From assembly GCF_027497255.1 (NCBI RefSeq), contig NZ_CP114903.1, positions 806,001 through 870,000 on the forward strand: a DNA stretch of 64,000 nucleotides. Reading direction: 5' to 3'. Source of the stretch: Micromonospora sp. WMMD882. GTDB lineage: Bacteria; Actinomycetota; Actinomycetes; Mycobacteriales; Micromonosporaceae. Both the position numbers and the translations under genes were made by a program. The notes beneath the pieces are model-generated. The model had not been told where the DNA came from. It made no database searches and was given only the letters and a program-made list of their open reading frames with translations. This document shows positions 8,632-18,025 of the stretch, in pieces (within the stretch, counting starts at the first letter, position 1; the number at the start of each line of letters is the position of its first letter).

Positions 8632-9591
8632 ATGGGGTACGTCCTCGACACGTCGGACATCCCCGCGCCCGACCGCGTGGAGGCCGTGCACACGGCGATG
8701 ATGCACGCGTCCGCCCCCTGCCACGTGCTGCACGAGAATCCCGACGGTGGCATCCACGCCCGGATGGAGGTGTGGGACCTCGGCAACGCCAACATCTTCA
8801 CCCACCGGTCCTCCGGCATCCGGTTGCTGCGCACGGCGAAACTGGCCCGGCAGGACGGCATGCCGGTGATCGCCCTGTCGGTGCAGCAGCGCGCCGACGG
8901 GCGGATCGAGCAGCGGGCCCGGCAGCGGGTCGTGCCACCGGGCGAACTGCTCGTGGTGGACCTGTCCGGGGCGTACGACTTCTCCTGGTCGGGCGACGGG
9001 GCCGCCGGCTGCCTGCAGATCCCGTACGACCAGCTCGGTCTCCCGCTCGACCTGGTGCGTCGGGCCGCGTTCGAGGTGGCCGCCAGCCCGCTGTACCCGA
9101 TGGTCACGGCACACATCGCACAGCTCAGCCGGCGAGCGGCCGGCATCGCCACCGACGCGGCCTCGGCGACGGTGGCGGCGGCCAGCATCGACCTGGCCCG
9201 GGCGTTGCTGGTCTCGGCGGCCCGCTCCGGGCGGCACCGACAGGTGCGCGCCGAGACGTTGTTGACCCGCGTCCGGGCCTTCGTCCGGATGCGGCTGGCC
9301 GACCCGGATCTCACCCCGGCGGCGATCGCCACGGCACACGGCATCTCGCTGCGGCAGCTCTACAAGGTGTGCGCCGAAGCGAACCTCAGCATCGAACAGT
9401 GGATCATCAGCGAGCGACTGCACCGGGTACGGCACGAGCTCACCCAGCCGGACCGGCAGCACGTGCCGATCGGCGTGATCGCCCTCCGCTGGGGCTTCCG
9501 CGACCCCACCCACTTCACCCGCCGCTTCAAGGCCCGGTACGGCATGACGCCGAGCCAGTGGCGGCGCGCGTCGGCCGCCGCCCGCGCCTGA
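8632..9591 (+). CDS. AraC-family transcriptional regulator
   Basis: A 319-residue protein with an N-terminal AraC-binding-like (cupin-type) ligand domain at about 1-190 and a C-terminal double helix-turn-helix at about 215-315: IATAHGISLRQLYKVCAEAN, then VIALRWGFRDPTHFTRRFKA and YGMTPSQWRR. The ATG at 8632 follows GGAGGCGAG. It is transcribed away from the pseudosugar operon across a shared 397-bp promoter region that contains a perfect palindrome, so it is the best candidate for that operon's pathway regulator. A paralogue lies 1 kb downstream at 10580; both share the VLDT start, the ARM...VxDxG segment and the LRxTxKxxR segment. The ligand is unknown. Confidence 0.88.
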   Translation: MGYVLDTSDIPAPDRVEAVHTAMMHASAPCHVLHENPDGGIHARMEVWDLGNANIFTHRSSGIRLLRTAKLARQDGMPVIALSVQQRADGRIEQRARQRVVPPGELLVVDLSGAYDFSWSGDGAAGCLQIPYDQLGLPLDLVRRAAFEVAASPLYPMVTAHIAQLSRRAAGIATDAASATVAAASIDLARALLVSAARSGRHRQVRAETLLTRVRAFVRMRLADPDLTPAAIATAHGISLRQLYKVCAEANLSIEQWIISERLHRVRHELTQPDRQHVPIGVIALRWGFRDPTHFTRRFKARYGMTPSQWRRASAAARA

Positions 9592-10579
9592 CCGGCACGC
9601 CGGCACCCGCTCCACCACCCCACCCGACCACCCCCACCACCCTCACCCACCCGCTGGCCTGTCCCCCTCCGGCTGTGGTGCCCTGCGTCCAGCCTGCCTG
9701 CCTCCGGGGGCGTGCCCTGCCTCCGGCGGCGTGCCCTGCCTTCTGCGGGCCTGCGTCCGGCCGGCGTGCCCTGCGTCCGGCTGACTCCGTCCGGCTGGCT
9801 CCGGTCCGGCGGGTCAGCGGGTCAGCGGGTCAGCGGGAGTATCGCAAGCGAGCCACTGTCGAGCTGCCCCGTCTGTGCTACCGGCCCGTCCGCCGCCACT
9901 GGCCCCGCGGTTTCCACCCCGGACGTCTCCTGGTTTCGGCATCCGTGCCGACAGTCCCACTCCGGCAGGCTGGGCCGATGCCGGCGACCAGCTCCGGCAG
10001 GGCCGCGACCACCTGCACCGGCAGTCCCCACTGCGGCGACGATCTCGGCTCCGGTGCTTGGGCCGGTGTGCGGTGCCCCGTATCCGGGGCAGCTCGACAG
10101 TCCGGGTAGGACCTTGTCTGCTCCTCCGGAGGCGGTGGTCACCGCCTGGTGGTGCGCTTGCGCGCTCAGGTCCGGGGAGGCGATCGGTCGGGTGCCCCAT
10201 ATCTGGGGCAGCTCGACAGGCTGTGCGGAGCACTACCTGTTCCCGGGCCGCCGCCGCCGGCGCCGCGGGCACGACCCTTGACCGGTGCCCTCCCGGCGCG
10301 CGCCGAGGCGGCGGTGCCGCGCACAGCGCCGAGGCGGCCGTGCCGGCGCGCAGCGACAGCCGAGCGCCTGCGCAGCGAGAGGCGGCCACGCCGGGCCCGG
10401 GTGCGGCGAGGACAGGCCCACGCGTGCGCCGGGGCCCACCGCGCGCGTGCAGCGAGGGCCGACAACCCTGCGCGTACGGCCGATCCGGCGGCTCGCTTTC
10501 CCGTTACGGTACGGCGCGGACCCGCTCGGGGCAGCGGGATCCGCTGGGCACAGGGGTGCCCGACGATGGGGGAGGGGCC
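9592..10579. other. Long non-coding gap with tandem and palindromic repeats
   Basis: Nearly 1 kb separates the two AraC genes. I see no credible gene: open frames here lack ribosome-binding sites and normal codon use. The first part (about 9690-9830) is a degenerate tandem array of GCGTGCCCTGC-TCCGG units and four GGGTCAGC units. The second part holds two full copies and one inverted half copy of a palindromic element (listed separately). The sequence from about 10260 to 10500 is arginine-codon-like, very GC-rich low-complexity DNA. It may contain the AraC2 promoter, but no clear consensus is visible. Confidence 0.5.
9856..10219. repeat. Palindromic repeat element, two full copies and one inverted half copy
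   Basis: Full copies lie at 10073-10100 and 10192-10219 and share GTGCCCC(R)TATC(Y)GGGG followed by CAGCTCGACAG. The stem pair changes in a compensating way: CCCCG-TATC-CGGGG in the first copy and CCCCA-TATC-TGGGG in the second. The 15-base CTGTCGAGCTGCCCC at 9856-9870 is an exact reverse complement of the right half. A third full-stem copy with a different loop is at 55905-55927. The covariation argues that the dyad or hairpin is what is maintained. Confidence 0.7.
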
Positions 10580-11566
10580 GTGCTCGTACTCGACACGCGG
10601 TCGCTGCCGGCCGGGGAACGCGCCGAGGCGTTCCAGAGCACGGTCAGCGCCAACTGTTCCTCCAGTATGGCGTCGTTCGAGGACCCCGACGCCATCCAGG
10701 CGCGGATGACGGTCTTCGACTTCGGGCCGGCGAAGGTGTTCAACATCGACGCCTCGGGGACCACGCTGCGGCGTACCCCGAAGATGTCCCGGGCGGAGAC
10801 CGAGACGTCCGTCGTCCTGGCGCTGCCGATGCGGACCGACAACCACATCGCCTGGGCCCGCGAGGAGCGCCAGTTCGGGCCGCGTGACCTGCTCCTGGTC
10901 GACCTGTCCGTGCCGTACGTCTACGGCTGGAAGGGACGGGGGGCCTCCTACGCCCTGCACGTCGACGTGGACGACCTCGACCTGCCCCGCGACATGATCC
11001 ATTCGGCGGCCCGGGAGCTGCGCGGCAGCCCGCTCTACGATCTGGTGCGCGACCATGTGGCCCGGGTGACGGCCGACGCGGACACCCTGGCCCACCGCCC
11101 GGGCGCGGCGGAGCTGGGCGCGGCCTCGGTCGACCTGATGCGGGCGCTTGTGGTTTCCGCCGCCGGCGCGGACCGTCGGCTGCGGGACGCCCTGCACTCC
11201 TCGACGCAGGCGCGGGTCCGCGCGTACGTCCGTCACCACCTGCGGGATCCGGACCTGACCCCGGAGCGCATCGCCGCCGCCAACGCCATCTCCGTACGGA
11301 CCCTCTACAAGTTGTACGAGGAGTCGGGGCAGAGTCTGGAACAGTCGATCATCGAGCAGCGGTTGCGGGGCGCCCGCGCCGACCTGACCGCCGACCGACC
11401 CCGGCACACCTCCATCGCGGCGGTGGCCCGGGCCTGGGGTTTCGCCAACCCCAGCTTCTTCACCCAGCGGTTCCGGGCCGCCTTCGGCGTGACCCCGCGC
11501 CAACTGGCGACCGCGCGCCCGCGCCAACCGGAGGCTGCGCGCAGGCGACAGAACCGCGCGTCCTGA
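10580..11566 (+). CDS. AraC-family transcriptional regulator, paralogue of the 8632 gene
   Basis: A 328-residue regulator with the same architecture as its neighbour: N-terminal AraC-binding-like domain (starts VLVLDTRSLPAGER) and C-terminal AraC double helix-turn-helix (IAAANAISVRTLYKLYEESG, then AVARAWGFANPSFFTQRF and FGVTPRQL). I chose the GTG at 10580 because GGGGGAGGGG stands just before it. Upstream in-frame codons run through low-complexity DNA. The end of this gene is 72 bp before the LAL regulator, so the two may be co-transcribed. The target is unknown. The two AraC proteins look like an old tandem duplication that has since diverged. Confidence 0.85.
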   Translation: MLVLDTRSLPAGERAEAFQSTVSANCSSSMASFEDPDAIQARMTVFDFGPAKVFNIDASGTTLRRTPKMSRAETETSVVLALPMRTDNHIAWAREERQFGPRDLLLVDLSVPYVYGWKGRGASYALHVDVDDLDLPRDMIHSAARELRGSPLYDLVRDHVARVTADADTLAHRPGAAELGAASVDLMRALVVSAAGADRRLRDALHSSTQARVRAYVRHHLRDPDLTPERIAAANAISVRTLYKLYEESGQSLEQSIIEQRLRGARADLTADRPRHTSIAAVARAWGFANPSFFTQRFRAAFGVTPRQLATARPRQPEAARRRQNRAS

Positions 11567-11638
11567 GAACACTTCTCCCGCCGTCGTTCTGCGACAGTTC
11601 TCGCCGTACGACGGGTGGTCCGCGTCGGAGGTGGGTCG

Positions 11639-14395
11639 ATGCTGGCGCAGAAGGTGGGCGACGGAGCTGTGGTGCTGCGCGGCCGGGACCGGGAGTTGGC
11701 GGCGGTCACCGACCTGCTGGCCGCCGCCCGCGCCGCGCGCGGGGCGGCGCTGGTGGTGCGCGGCCATGCCGGGATCGGCAAGACGACGCTGCTCGACGCG
11801 GCCCGCCGGGCCGCGACCGACGCCGGCATGCTGGTCCTGGAGACGAACGGCGCCGAGGCCGAGACGGCGTTGCCGTTCGCCGGCCTGCACCAGCTTCTCG
11901 CGCCGCTGCGGGGCAATCTCGACGCCCTGACGCCCCGGCTGCGGCGCACCCTGCGGGGCGCGTTCGGTGAGGACGACGTCCGCCCGGACCTGTTCAGCGT
12001 CGGGTTGGCGGTGCTGGAGCTGCTGGGCGACACGGCGTCCCGCACGCCGCTGCTCGTCGTCGCCGAGGACGCGCACTGGCTGGACCCGGAGACCCGTGAC
12101 GTGCTCGTGTTCGTGGCCCGCCGGCTGACGGTGGAGCCGATCGCCGCGCTGATGTCCGTCCGCGCCCAGCACACCGACGTGCTGGTCCGGACCGGTCTGA
12201 CGCAGCTCGACCTCGGCGAGCTCGACGACGAGGCGGCGCGGCGGGTGCTGGGCGACCACGCGCCGGCGCTGCCGGCGGGCCTGCGGGACCGGATCCTCAC
12301 GGAGGCGGCGGGCAATCCGCTCGCCCTGGTGGAGCTGCCCCGGTTGCTCACCGCCGGTGGCGTCGGCCTGCCGGACCTGCTGCCCCTCAACGAACGGCTG
12401 GAGTCGGCGTTCACCGACCGGTTCGCGCAGTTGCCGGCGGCCACCCGGGCGGTGCTGGCGGTGTTCTCCGCCGACACCGGGTGCCCGCTGTCGACGCTGT
12501 TGACGATCGCCGGGGTGCTGACCCGCACGGAGGTCGCCACGGACGCCATTCAACCGGCCATCGACGCGGGCCTGCTGGAGATCCGGGCGCAGCGGCTGTG
12601 GTTCCGGCATCCGCTGGTGCGTTCGGCGGTGTACCGGTCGGTCGGCGACATCGCCCGGCTCACCATCCACGCGCTGCTCGCCGAGGCTCTCACCGGTGAT
12701 CCGGACCGGCGGGCCTGGCACCGCAGCGCCGCGACGCTCGGCGCTGACGAGGACGTCAGCGCCGAGCTTGAGGCGGCGGCCGGGCGGGCCCTGGACCGGG
12801 GCGCGCTCGGTGTCGCCGTCGCCGGTCTCGACCGGGCCGCCGACCTGACCGGCGACCCGGACCGCCGGTCGTCGATGCTGTTGCGGGCGGCCGACCTCGC
12901 CGCGCAGTCGCACGACCGGCGGGTCGCCGCGCACCTGGTCGCCAGGGTCGACCCGACCCGGGGCGACGCCGTCGACCGGGGCCGGCTCGCCCTGGTCCGC
13001 GACATCGTGGACGCCGGCGACGTGCGTGACACCGCCCGCATCGACGCGCTCTGCGACCTCGCCGTGGCGGCCCACGCCGCCGGTGACACCGGCCTGGCCG
13101 CGACGTTGTGCTGGCGGGCGGCGTCCCGCCGCTGGTGGGCCTGCCTGCCGGCGCACGTCGGCGGTCGGGTCACCGCGGCGCTCGACGCGCTCGGGCTGGC
13201 CGCCGACGATCCGCGTGCCCTGGCGATCGGCGCGTACGCCCAGCCGGACGTCTGCGGGCCGGAGGCGCTGCGGCGGCTGCCCACCATCGTCCCGGACCGG
13301 GCCGACGTCGACGGCATGCGTTACCTGGGCAGCGCCGCGCTGGTCCTCGGTGACTTCGTCACCGCGTCGTCGTTGCTGGCCACCGTGGCCGCCGCGTACC
13401 GGTCCGAGGGGCGGGCCGCGTTGTTGGCCCGTACGCTCTCCTCCGCCGGCTTCGTCCGCCTGTGGCTGGGACACTGGCCGGAGGTGCGGGCCGACACCGA
13501 GGAGGCCGAGCGGCTGGCGGAGGAGACCGGCGAACGCTTCTGGGTGGTGGCCGCCCGGGCCAGTCGCGCCCTGCACGAGGCGATGAGCGGCAACAGCGAC
13601 GCCGCCGTCCGGCTCGCCGACGCCGTGCTGGCCAGCCCGCTGGTCACCGGGGTGCGGTTCGCCGCCGAGGCCGCCCAGCACGCCCGGGGTGTCGCCGCCA
13701 ACGCCGCCGGACGGCACGACGAGGCCCTGGAGATCCTGCTGCGGCTGTTCGACCCGGCGGACCCCACCCACCACCTGGACATGGCCGGCTGGGCGCTACC
13801 GGATCTCGCCGACGCCGCCGTCCGCGCCGGCCGGCAGCCGGAGGTCGCGGACATCGTGCGGCGGGCCGGGGAGCGGGCCGCGCGGCTGCCGTCGCCGATG
13901 CTGCGGCGTTCGCTCGGGTACGCCGCCGCGGTGCTGGCCGCCGACGGGGAGGCCGGGCCGGCGTTCGCGCGGGCGTACGCGACGGACCTCGCCGACTGGC
14001 CCGTGCACCGGGCCCGGCTGGATCTGGCGTACGGCACCTGGTTGCGCCGCCGGAAACGGATCCTGGAGTCCCGGGCCCCGTTGCGGGCCGCCCGGGACGG
14101 CTTCGACGCGCTCGGCGCGCACGCGTGGGGGCGGCTGGCCCGGGAGGAGTTGCGCGCCACCGGCGAGGAGAGCGCCGGACGGGCGGTGAGCTCGGGGGAG
14201 CGGCTGAGCGCGCAGGAGCTCCAGACGGCGATGCTCGCGGCGGCCGGGCTGAGCAACCGCGAGATCGGCCAACGGCTGTTCCTGTCGCACCGTACGGTCA
14301 GCTCCCACCTGTACCGGATCTATCCGAAGCTCGGCATCAGCGGCCGGGCCCAGTTGCGCGCCGCGTTGGACGCCCTGGCCGGCGACCCCGGTTGA
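11639..14395 (+). CDS. LAL-type LuxR-family regulator with AAA ATPase domain
   Basis: A 918-residue large ATP-binding LuxR regulator. The N-terminal AAA/NACHT-like ATPase has Walker A GHAGIGKTT at about residues 42-50 and a Walker B-like LLVVAEDAHWLDPE at about 138-150. A long TPR-like helical middle follows, and the C-terminal LuxR helix-turn-helix is AAGLSNREIGQRLFLSHRTV at about residues 870-890. The ATG at 11639 is preceded by GGAGGTGGG; a GTG 24 bases earlier lacks a site. LAL proteins usually activate adjacent catabolic or secondary-metabolite genes. Three alpha/beta hydrolase genes follow directly on the same strand and are the obvious candidate targets. Confidence 0.9.
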   Translation: MLAQKVGDGAVVLRGRDRELAAVTDLLAAARAARGAALVVRGHAGIGKTTLLDAARRAATDAGMLVLETNGAEAETALPFAGLHQLLAPLRGNLDALTPRLRRTLRGAFGEDDVRPDLFSVGLAVLELLGDTASRTPLLVVAEDAHWLDPETRDVLVFVARRLTVEPIAALMSVRAQHTDVLVRTGLTQLDLGELDDEAARRVLGDHAPALPAGLRDRILTEAAGNPLALVELPRLLTAGGVGLPDLLPLNERLESAFTDRFAQLPAATRAVLAVFSADTGCPLSTLLTIAGVLTRTEVATDAIQPAIDAGLLEIRAQRLWFRHPLVRSAVYRSVGDIARLTIHALLAEALTGDPDRRAWHRSAATLGADEDVSAELEAAAGRALDRGALGVAVAGLDRAADLTGDPDRRSSMLLRAADLAAQSHDRRVAAHLVARVDPTRGDAVDRGRLALVRDIVDAGDVRDTARIDALCDLAVAAHAAGDTGLAATLCWRAASRRWWACLPAHVGGRVTAALDALGLAADDPRALAIGAYAQPDVCGPEALRRLPTIVPDRADVDGMRYLGSAALVLGDFVTASSLLATVAAAYRSEGRAALLARTLSSAGFVRLWLGHWPEVRADTEEAERLAEETGERFWVVAARASRALHEAMSGNSDAAVRLADAVLASPLVTGVRFAAEAAQHARGVAANAAGRHDEALEILLRLFDPADPTHHLDMAGWALPDLADAAVRAGRQPEVADIVRRAGERAARLPSPMLRRSLGYAAAVLAADGEAGPAFARAYATDLADWPVHRARLDLAYGTWLRRRKRILESRAPLRAARDGFDALGAHAWGRLAREELRATGEESAGRAVSSGERLSAQELQTAMLAAAGLSNREIGQRLFLSHRTVSSHLYRIYPKLGISGRAQLRAALDALAGDPG

Positions 14396-14513
14396 CGTGG
14401 TCGGTGAACGTCGCCGGGTGACGCAGTCGGGCGGGACAGTCAACGTACGGATTCGTCGTCGGGTCGGGTCGCGGCACAGTCGTCGGCACACCCTCTGCGA
14501 ACGGAGCGCACGA

Positions 14514-15329
14514 ATGAACACCTCCCGGAGAACCCTGATCGCCGGTTCGGCCGCGGTCGCGGCCGGCGCCCTCCTCGGGCCGGCGCAGGCCGCGGCGATC
14601 CCCCCGCCGCCCCCGTACCGCGCGAGCGGGCCGACGATCGTGCTGGTGCACGGCGCGTTCGCTGACGCTTCCGGCTGGACCGAGGTGGTCCGCATCCTGC
14701 AACGCGACGGCCACCGGGTCATCGCCCCCGCGAACCCGCTGCGCAGCGTGAGCGCCGATTCGGCGTACCTGGCGAGCGTGCTGACCACCGTGGACGGTCC
14801 GCTGGTCCTGGTCGGCCACTCGTACGGCGGCATGGTCATCACCAACGCCGCCGTCGGCAACCCCCGCGTCAAGTCCCTGGTGTACGTGGCGGCGTTCGCG
14901 CCGGAGCAGGGCGAGACGGTCCAGGAGCTGCAACTGAAGTACCCGGGCAGCAAGCTCGGCGAGGCGGCGCTGGACTTCCGCCCGTACCCGACCGCGGACG
15001 GCGCGGGCAGTGTGGACGGCTACGTCAAGCCGGAGGCGTTCCGGGAGGTCTTCGCGGCCGACCTGCCCCGGGCCACCACCGACGTGATGGCCGCCACCCA
15101 GCGGCCCGGCGACGTGCACACCCTCGGGGAGCCGTCCGGCCCGCCGGCCTGGCGCAGCGTCCCCTCCTGGTACCTGGTGGCCCGGCAGGACAACCTGATC
15201 CCCGCCGACGCGCAGCGGTTCATGGCCCGCCGTGCCGGGGCGCAGACCCGGGAGGTCGACGCCTCGCACGTCGCCATGATCTCCCAGCCCCGGGTGACCG
15301 CCGACGTGATCCGGAGGGCTGCCCGGTGA
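14514..15329 (+). CDS. Secreted alpha/beta hydrolase
   Basis: A 271-residue hydrolase with a twin-arginine-like signal ([20 protein letters not shown]) and a cleavage-type AQAAA about residue 28, so it is probably exported through Tat. The fold markers are [13 protein letters not shown] (oxyanion strand), the nucleophile elbow VGHSYGGM (Ser about 105) and a C-terminal histidine in [12 protein letters not shown]. It resembles the salicylate/methyl-ester esterase-like (EstC) group of alpha/beta hydrolases. It is the first of three hydrolase genes; its TGA overlaps the GTG of the next. The natural substrate is unknown. Confidence 0.85.
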   Translation: MNTSRRTLIAGSAAVAAGALLGPAQAAAIPPPPPYRASGPTIVLVHGAFADASGWTEVVRILQRDGHRVIAPANPLRSVSADSAYLASVLTTVDGPLVLVGHSYGGMVITNAAVGNPRVKSLVYVAAFAPEQGETVQELQLKYPGSKLGEAALDFRPYPTADGAGSVDGYVKPEAFREVFAADLPRATTDVMAATQRPGDVHTLGEPSGPPAWRSVPSWYLVARQDNLIPADAQRFMARRAGAQTREVDASHVAMISQPRVTADVIRRAAR

Positions 15330-16162
15330 GCCACGTGACCACCGCCGACGGGACGCGGATCTTCTACAAGGACTGGGGCGTGGGTCGCCCGGTGCTGCTG
15401 TCGCACGGCTGGCCGCTGAGCTCGGACAGTTGGGAGGCCCAGCAACTGTTCCTCGCCGAACACGGCTACCGGGTGGTCGCCCACGACCGCCGGGGCCACG
15501 GGCGGTCCACCCAGACCTGGCACGGCAACGAGATGGACACCTACGCCGACGACCTGGCGGCCCTGCTGGACCATCTGGACCTGCGCGAGGTGACCCTGGT
15601 CGGCTTCTCCACCGGCGGTGGCGAGGTGGCCCGCTACATCGGCCGGCACGGTACGGCCCGGGTCGCCCAGCTCGTGCTGGTGTCCGCGGTGCCGCCGTTC
15701 ATGTTGCGCACCGACGACAACCCGGGTGGCGTGCCGGTCGAGGTGTTCGACGGGATCCGGGCCGGCTCGCTGGCCGACCGCTCGCAGCTCTACCACGACC
15801 TGGCCGACGGCCCGTTCTTCGGCAACAACCGGCCGGGCGGGCACGTCTCCCCGGGCGTGCGGGAGGCGTTCTGGCGGCAGGGTCTCCAGGCCGGGCACCG
15901 TAACGCGTACGAGTGCGTGGCGGCGTTCTCCGCCACCGACTTCCGGCCGGACCTGGACGCGGTGGACGTGCCGACCCTGGTCGTTCACGGCGACGACGAC
16001 CAGATCGTGCCCTACGCTGTGGGTGGCCAGGCTTCCGCCGCGCGGATCAAGAACGCCCGGCTGATCACCTACCCGGGGGCCCCGCACGGCATCACCGACA
16101 CCCACAAGGGTCAGCTCGGCGACGACCTGCTCGCGTTCCTGAAGGAGTACGACAATGGGTAG
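15326..16162 (+). CDS. Alpha/beta hydrolase, non-heme chloroperoxidase type
   Basis: A 278-residue cytoplasmic protein closely resembling the cofactor-free haloperoxidase/esterase group: [14 protein letters not shown] at the start, [25 protein letters not shown], the nucleophile elbow VGFSTGGGE (Ser about 97), [10 protein letters not shown] (acid region) and APHGITDTH (catalytic His). The GTG at 15326 overlaps the TGA of the upstream hydrolase, and its own end overlaps the next start by 8 bp. Family members act as esterases or perhydrolases. Halogenation is a side activity of the fold, and I do not claim it here. Confidence 0.88.
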   Translation: MSHVTTADGTRIFYKDWGVGRPVLLSHGWPLSSDSWEAQQLFLAEHGYRVVAHDRRGHGRSTQTWHGNEMDTYADDLAALLDHLDLREVTLVGFSTGGGEVARYIGRHGTARVAQLVLVSAVPPFMLRTDDNPGGVPVEVFDGIRAGSLADRSQLYHDLADGPFFGNNRPGGHVSPGVREAFWRQGLQAGHRNAYECVAAFSATDFRPDLDAVDVPTLVVHGDDDQIVPYAVGGQASAARIKNARLITYPGAPHGITDTHKGQLGDDLLAFLKEYDNG

Positions 16163-16952
16163 GACCATCGTGCTGGTGCACGGCCTGTGGGTGACTCCGC
16201 GGAGCTGGGAGCACTGGGTGCCGTACTACGAGGCCCGGGGCCACACCGTGCTGACTCCGGCCTACCCGGGTTTCGAGATCGAGGTGGAGGCGCTGCGCGC
16301 CGACCCCGACACGATCGCGAAGCTCACCGTGCCGGAGACGGTCGCCCACCTGGAGAAGGTCATCGGCGCGCTGCCCGAGAAGCCGATCATCATGGGGCAC
16401 TCCTTCGGCGGCACCCTCACCCAGCTCCTGCTGGACCGGGGGCACGGCGCGGCCGGCGTGGTGATCAACTCGGCCCCGCCGGAGGGCATCCGGGTGAACC
16501 CGCCCTCGCAGATCAAGTCGCTGTTCCCGATCCTCAACAATCCGGCCAAGCGGCACCAGGCCGCCGGGTTCACCCCCGAGCAGTGGCACTACGCCTTCAC
16601 GAACACGCTGTCCGAGGAGGACTCGCGGGCCGCCTACGACCGGTACGCGATCCCCGCGCCGGGAAGCTGGGTGTGGGCGTACGGGCTGCTGGCCAACTTC
16701 ACCCCGGGCCGGCAGGAGACCTGGGTCGACTTCCACAACGAGAGTCGCGCCCCGCTGCTGTTCCTGGCCGGCGGCGCGGACCACATCATGCCGCCGTCGG
16801 TGAACAAGTCCAACGCCCGGCACTACAAGGCGGCCGGCACGGTCACCGACTACCGCGAGTTCCCGGGGCGGTCCCACTGGACGTGCGCCGAGCCCGGCTG
16901 GGAGCAGATCGCCGACGCCGCGCTCGACTGGGCGTTGCGGCACGCCCGCTGA
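16155..16952 (+). CDS. Alpha/beta hydrolase
   Basis: A 265-residue hydrolase: [32 protein letters not shown], nucleophile elbow MGHSFGGTL (Ser about 79), [13 protein letters not shown] and the histidine region [15 protein letters not shown]. There is no signal peptide. It overlaps the upstream hydrolase gene by 8 bp. It differs enough in sequence from the other two not to be a recent duplicate, so the three form a mixed hydrolase set that presumably acts on related esters or lactones under the LAL regulator. The operon ends here; the next gene is on the opposite strand 12 bp away. Confidence 0.85.
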   Translation: MGRTIVLVHGLWVTPRSWEHWVPYYEARGHTVLTPAYPGFEIEVEALRADPDTIAKLTVPETVAHLEKVIGALPEKPIIMGHSFGGTLTQLLLDRGHGAAGVVINSAPPEGIRVNPPSQIKSLFPILNNPAKRHQAAGFTPEQWHYAFTNTLSEEDSRAAYDRYAIPAPGSWVWAYGLLANFTPGRQETWVDFHNESRAPLLFLAGGADHIMPPSVNKSNARHYKAAGTVTDYREFPGRSHWTCAEPGWEQIADAALDWALRHAR

Positions 16953-16964
16953 GCCGGCGGCTAC

Positions 16965-17369
16965 CTACCGGACGCCGACCGGCGTCAGGCGCCGGTCCCG
17001 GACCCGCTGGTACAGGGTGCTGTCGTGACGGCCCGGGGTGTAGGCGAGATAGTCCCAACCGATCTCGTCGCCGTCGTGGAGCACGGTGGTGTCCACCCCG
17101 GTGTCGGCGATCTTCCCGTTGACCGAGAGCTCCCAGAACACGAACGTGCCCGGATCGCTGCCGATCTGGTCGGAGAGGTCGTCGATCATGCTGACGAGGT
17201 AGCCGAGACTCTGGCCGTAGTACCGCATTTCGAAGTGGTACGCCTTGGCGGTGTGCTGGTCGAACGCCCGTTCCATCGCCTGGCGCACGGTCAACCCGGG
17301 CGCGTACGCGATGTTGTCGATCTTGCCGACCGTGTTGCCGAACACCTGTAACCGCATCCTGACCGACAT
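16965..17369 (-). CDS. DUF4430-like domain protein
   Basis: A 134-residue protein without a signal peptide. It contains a beta-grasp-like domain with GLTVRQAMERAF, FWELSVNGKIADTGVDTTVL and HDGDEIGWDYLAY, the pattern of the DUF4430 / transcobalamin C-terminal-like family. Such domains occur in cobalamin-binding and surface proteins; whether this one binds anything is unknown. It converges on the hydrolase operon end. A 13-bp perfect inverted repeat lies just upstream of its start. Confidence 0.65.
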   Translation of the reverse strand: MSVRMRLQVFGNTVGKIDNIAYAPGLTVRQAMERAFDQHTAKAYHFEMRYYGQSLGYLVSMIDDLSDQIGSDPGTFVFWELSVNGKIADTGVDTTVLHDGDEIGWDYLAYTPGRHDSTLYQRVRDRRLTPVGVR

Positions 17370-17383
17370 GGTCTCCCCCGATG

Positions 17384-17420
17384 ATCGTACGGCCGGGGCA
17401 CGCCCGACCGGCCGTACGAT
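17384..17420. promoter_or_regulatory. Perfect 13-bp inverted repeat
   Basis: ATCGTACGGCCGG at 17384-17396 is the exact reverse complement of 17408-17420, with an 11-base loop. It lies between the stop of the SRPBCC gene (17507) and the start of the DUF4430 gene (17369), both on the minus strand. It could be a terminator for the former or an operator for the latter. No T-run follows in either direction. Confidence 0.6.
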
Positions 17421-17506
17421 TGTCTCCCGCGCCGGGCCCTCCCGACCCCGGAATGGCCCGACCCCTGGGCCCGTCCGCCCCCGGCGTCACGACGACCGGG
17501 CCGCGG

Positions 17507-17974
17507 TCAGGCGGCGGCCTCGACGTGCGACGCCAGGTTGGCCAGGGAGGAGGCGATGCCGGCCTGGTGGTCGGCCTGGCCGACGCCGGGCGGCACGCCG
17601 GTGGCGGTGACGGTCACCTCGGTCCCCGTGCCGCTGGCGGCCAGCTCCCAGGTCATGGTCATCACCCCCGCGTACGTCGGGTCGTCGGAGTCGAACACGG
17701 CCCGCTGCACGACCCGTTCCGGTGGAGTCAGGTCGACGAAGCCCACCTCGACCACGTCGGTCGCGTCGGACGTCTTGCCCGGCGCGTCGGCGGCGTCGAG
17801 GTAGGTCAGGACCATCCGGAAGCCGCCCCCGGGGCGCGGATCCCACCGCTCGATCCGCCCACGCATGCCCGTCGGCGGCAGCCACGCCTGCAGCGCCCCC
17901 GGGTCGAGCAGCGCGCCGTAGACGGCCGCCGGAGCTGCCGCGATCACCCGGCTGACCCGGTCGGTCCGTCCCAT
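17507..17974 (-). CDS. SRPBCC (AHSA1/START-like) domain protein
   Basis: A 155-residue single-domain protein of the Aha1/CalC-like SRPBCC superfamily: the first strand is VSRVIAAAPAAVYGALLDP, then LQAWLPPTGMRGRIERWDPR and PGGGFRMVLTY, and the usual C-terminal helix. Members bind small hydrophobic ligands or act as stress proteins. Nothing here narrows the ligand. It lies 51 bp downstream of the RNase H gene on the same strand and may be co-transcribed with it. Confidence 0.8.
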   Translation of the reverse strand: MGRTDRVSRVIAAAPAAVYGALLDPGALQAWLPPTGMRGRIERWDPRPGGGFRMVLTYLDAADAPGKTSDATDVVEVGFVDLTPPERVVQRAVFDSDDPTYAGVMTMTWELAASGTGTEVTVTATGVPPGVGQADHQAGIASSLANLASHVEAAA

Positions 17975-18025
17975 GTCGCGATCCTAGACCTGGCCGGTGG
18001 TCCGCCGGCCGGTCCGGGAGCCGGC

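Noticed and set aside
10166..13774. Very long minus-strand open frame (about 1200 codons) opposite the AraC2 and LAL genes
   Set aside because: It is an antisense shadow of high-GC coding DNA: Arg/Gly/Pro-rich low-complexity protein, no start site, and the plus-strand genes have clear domains.
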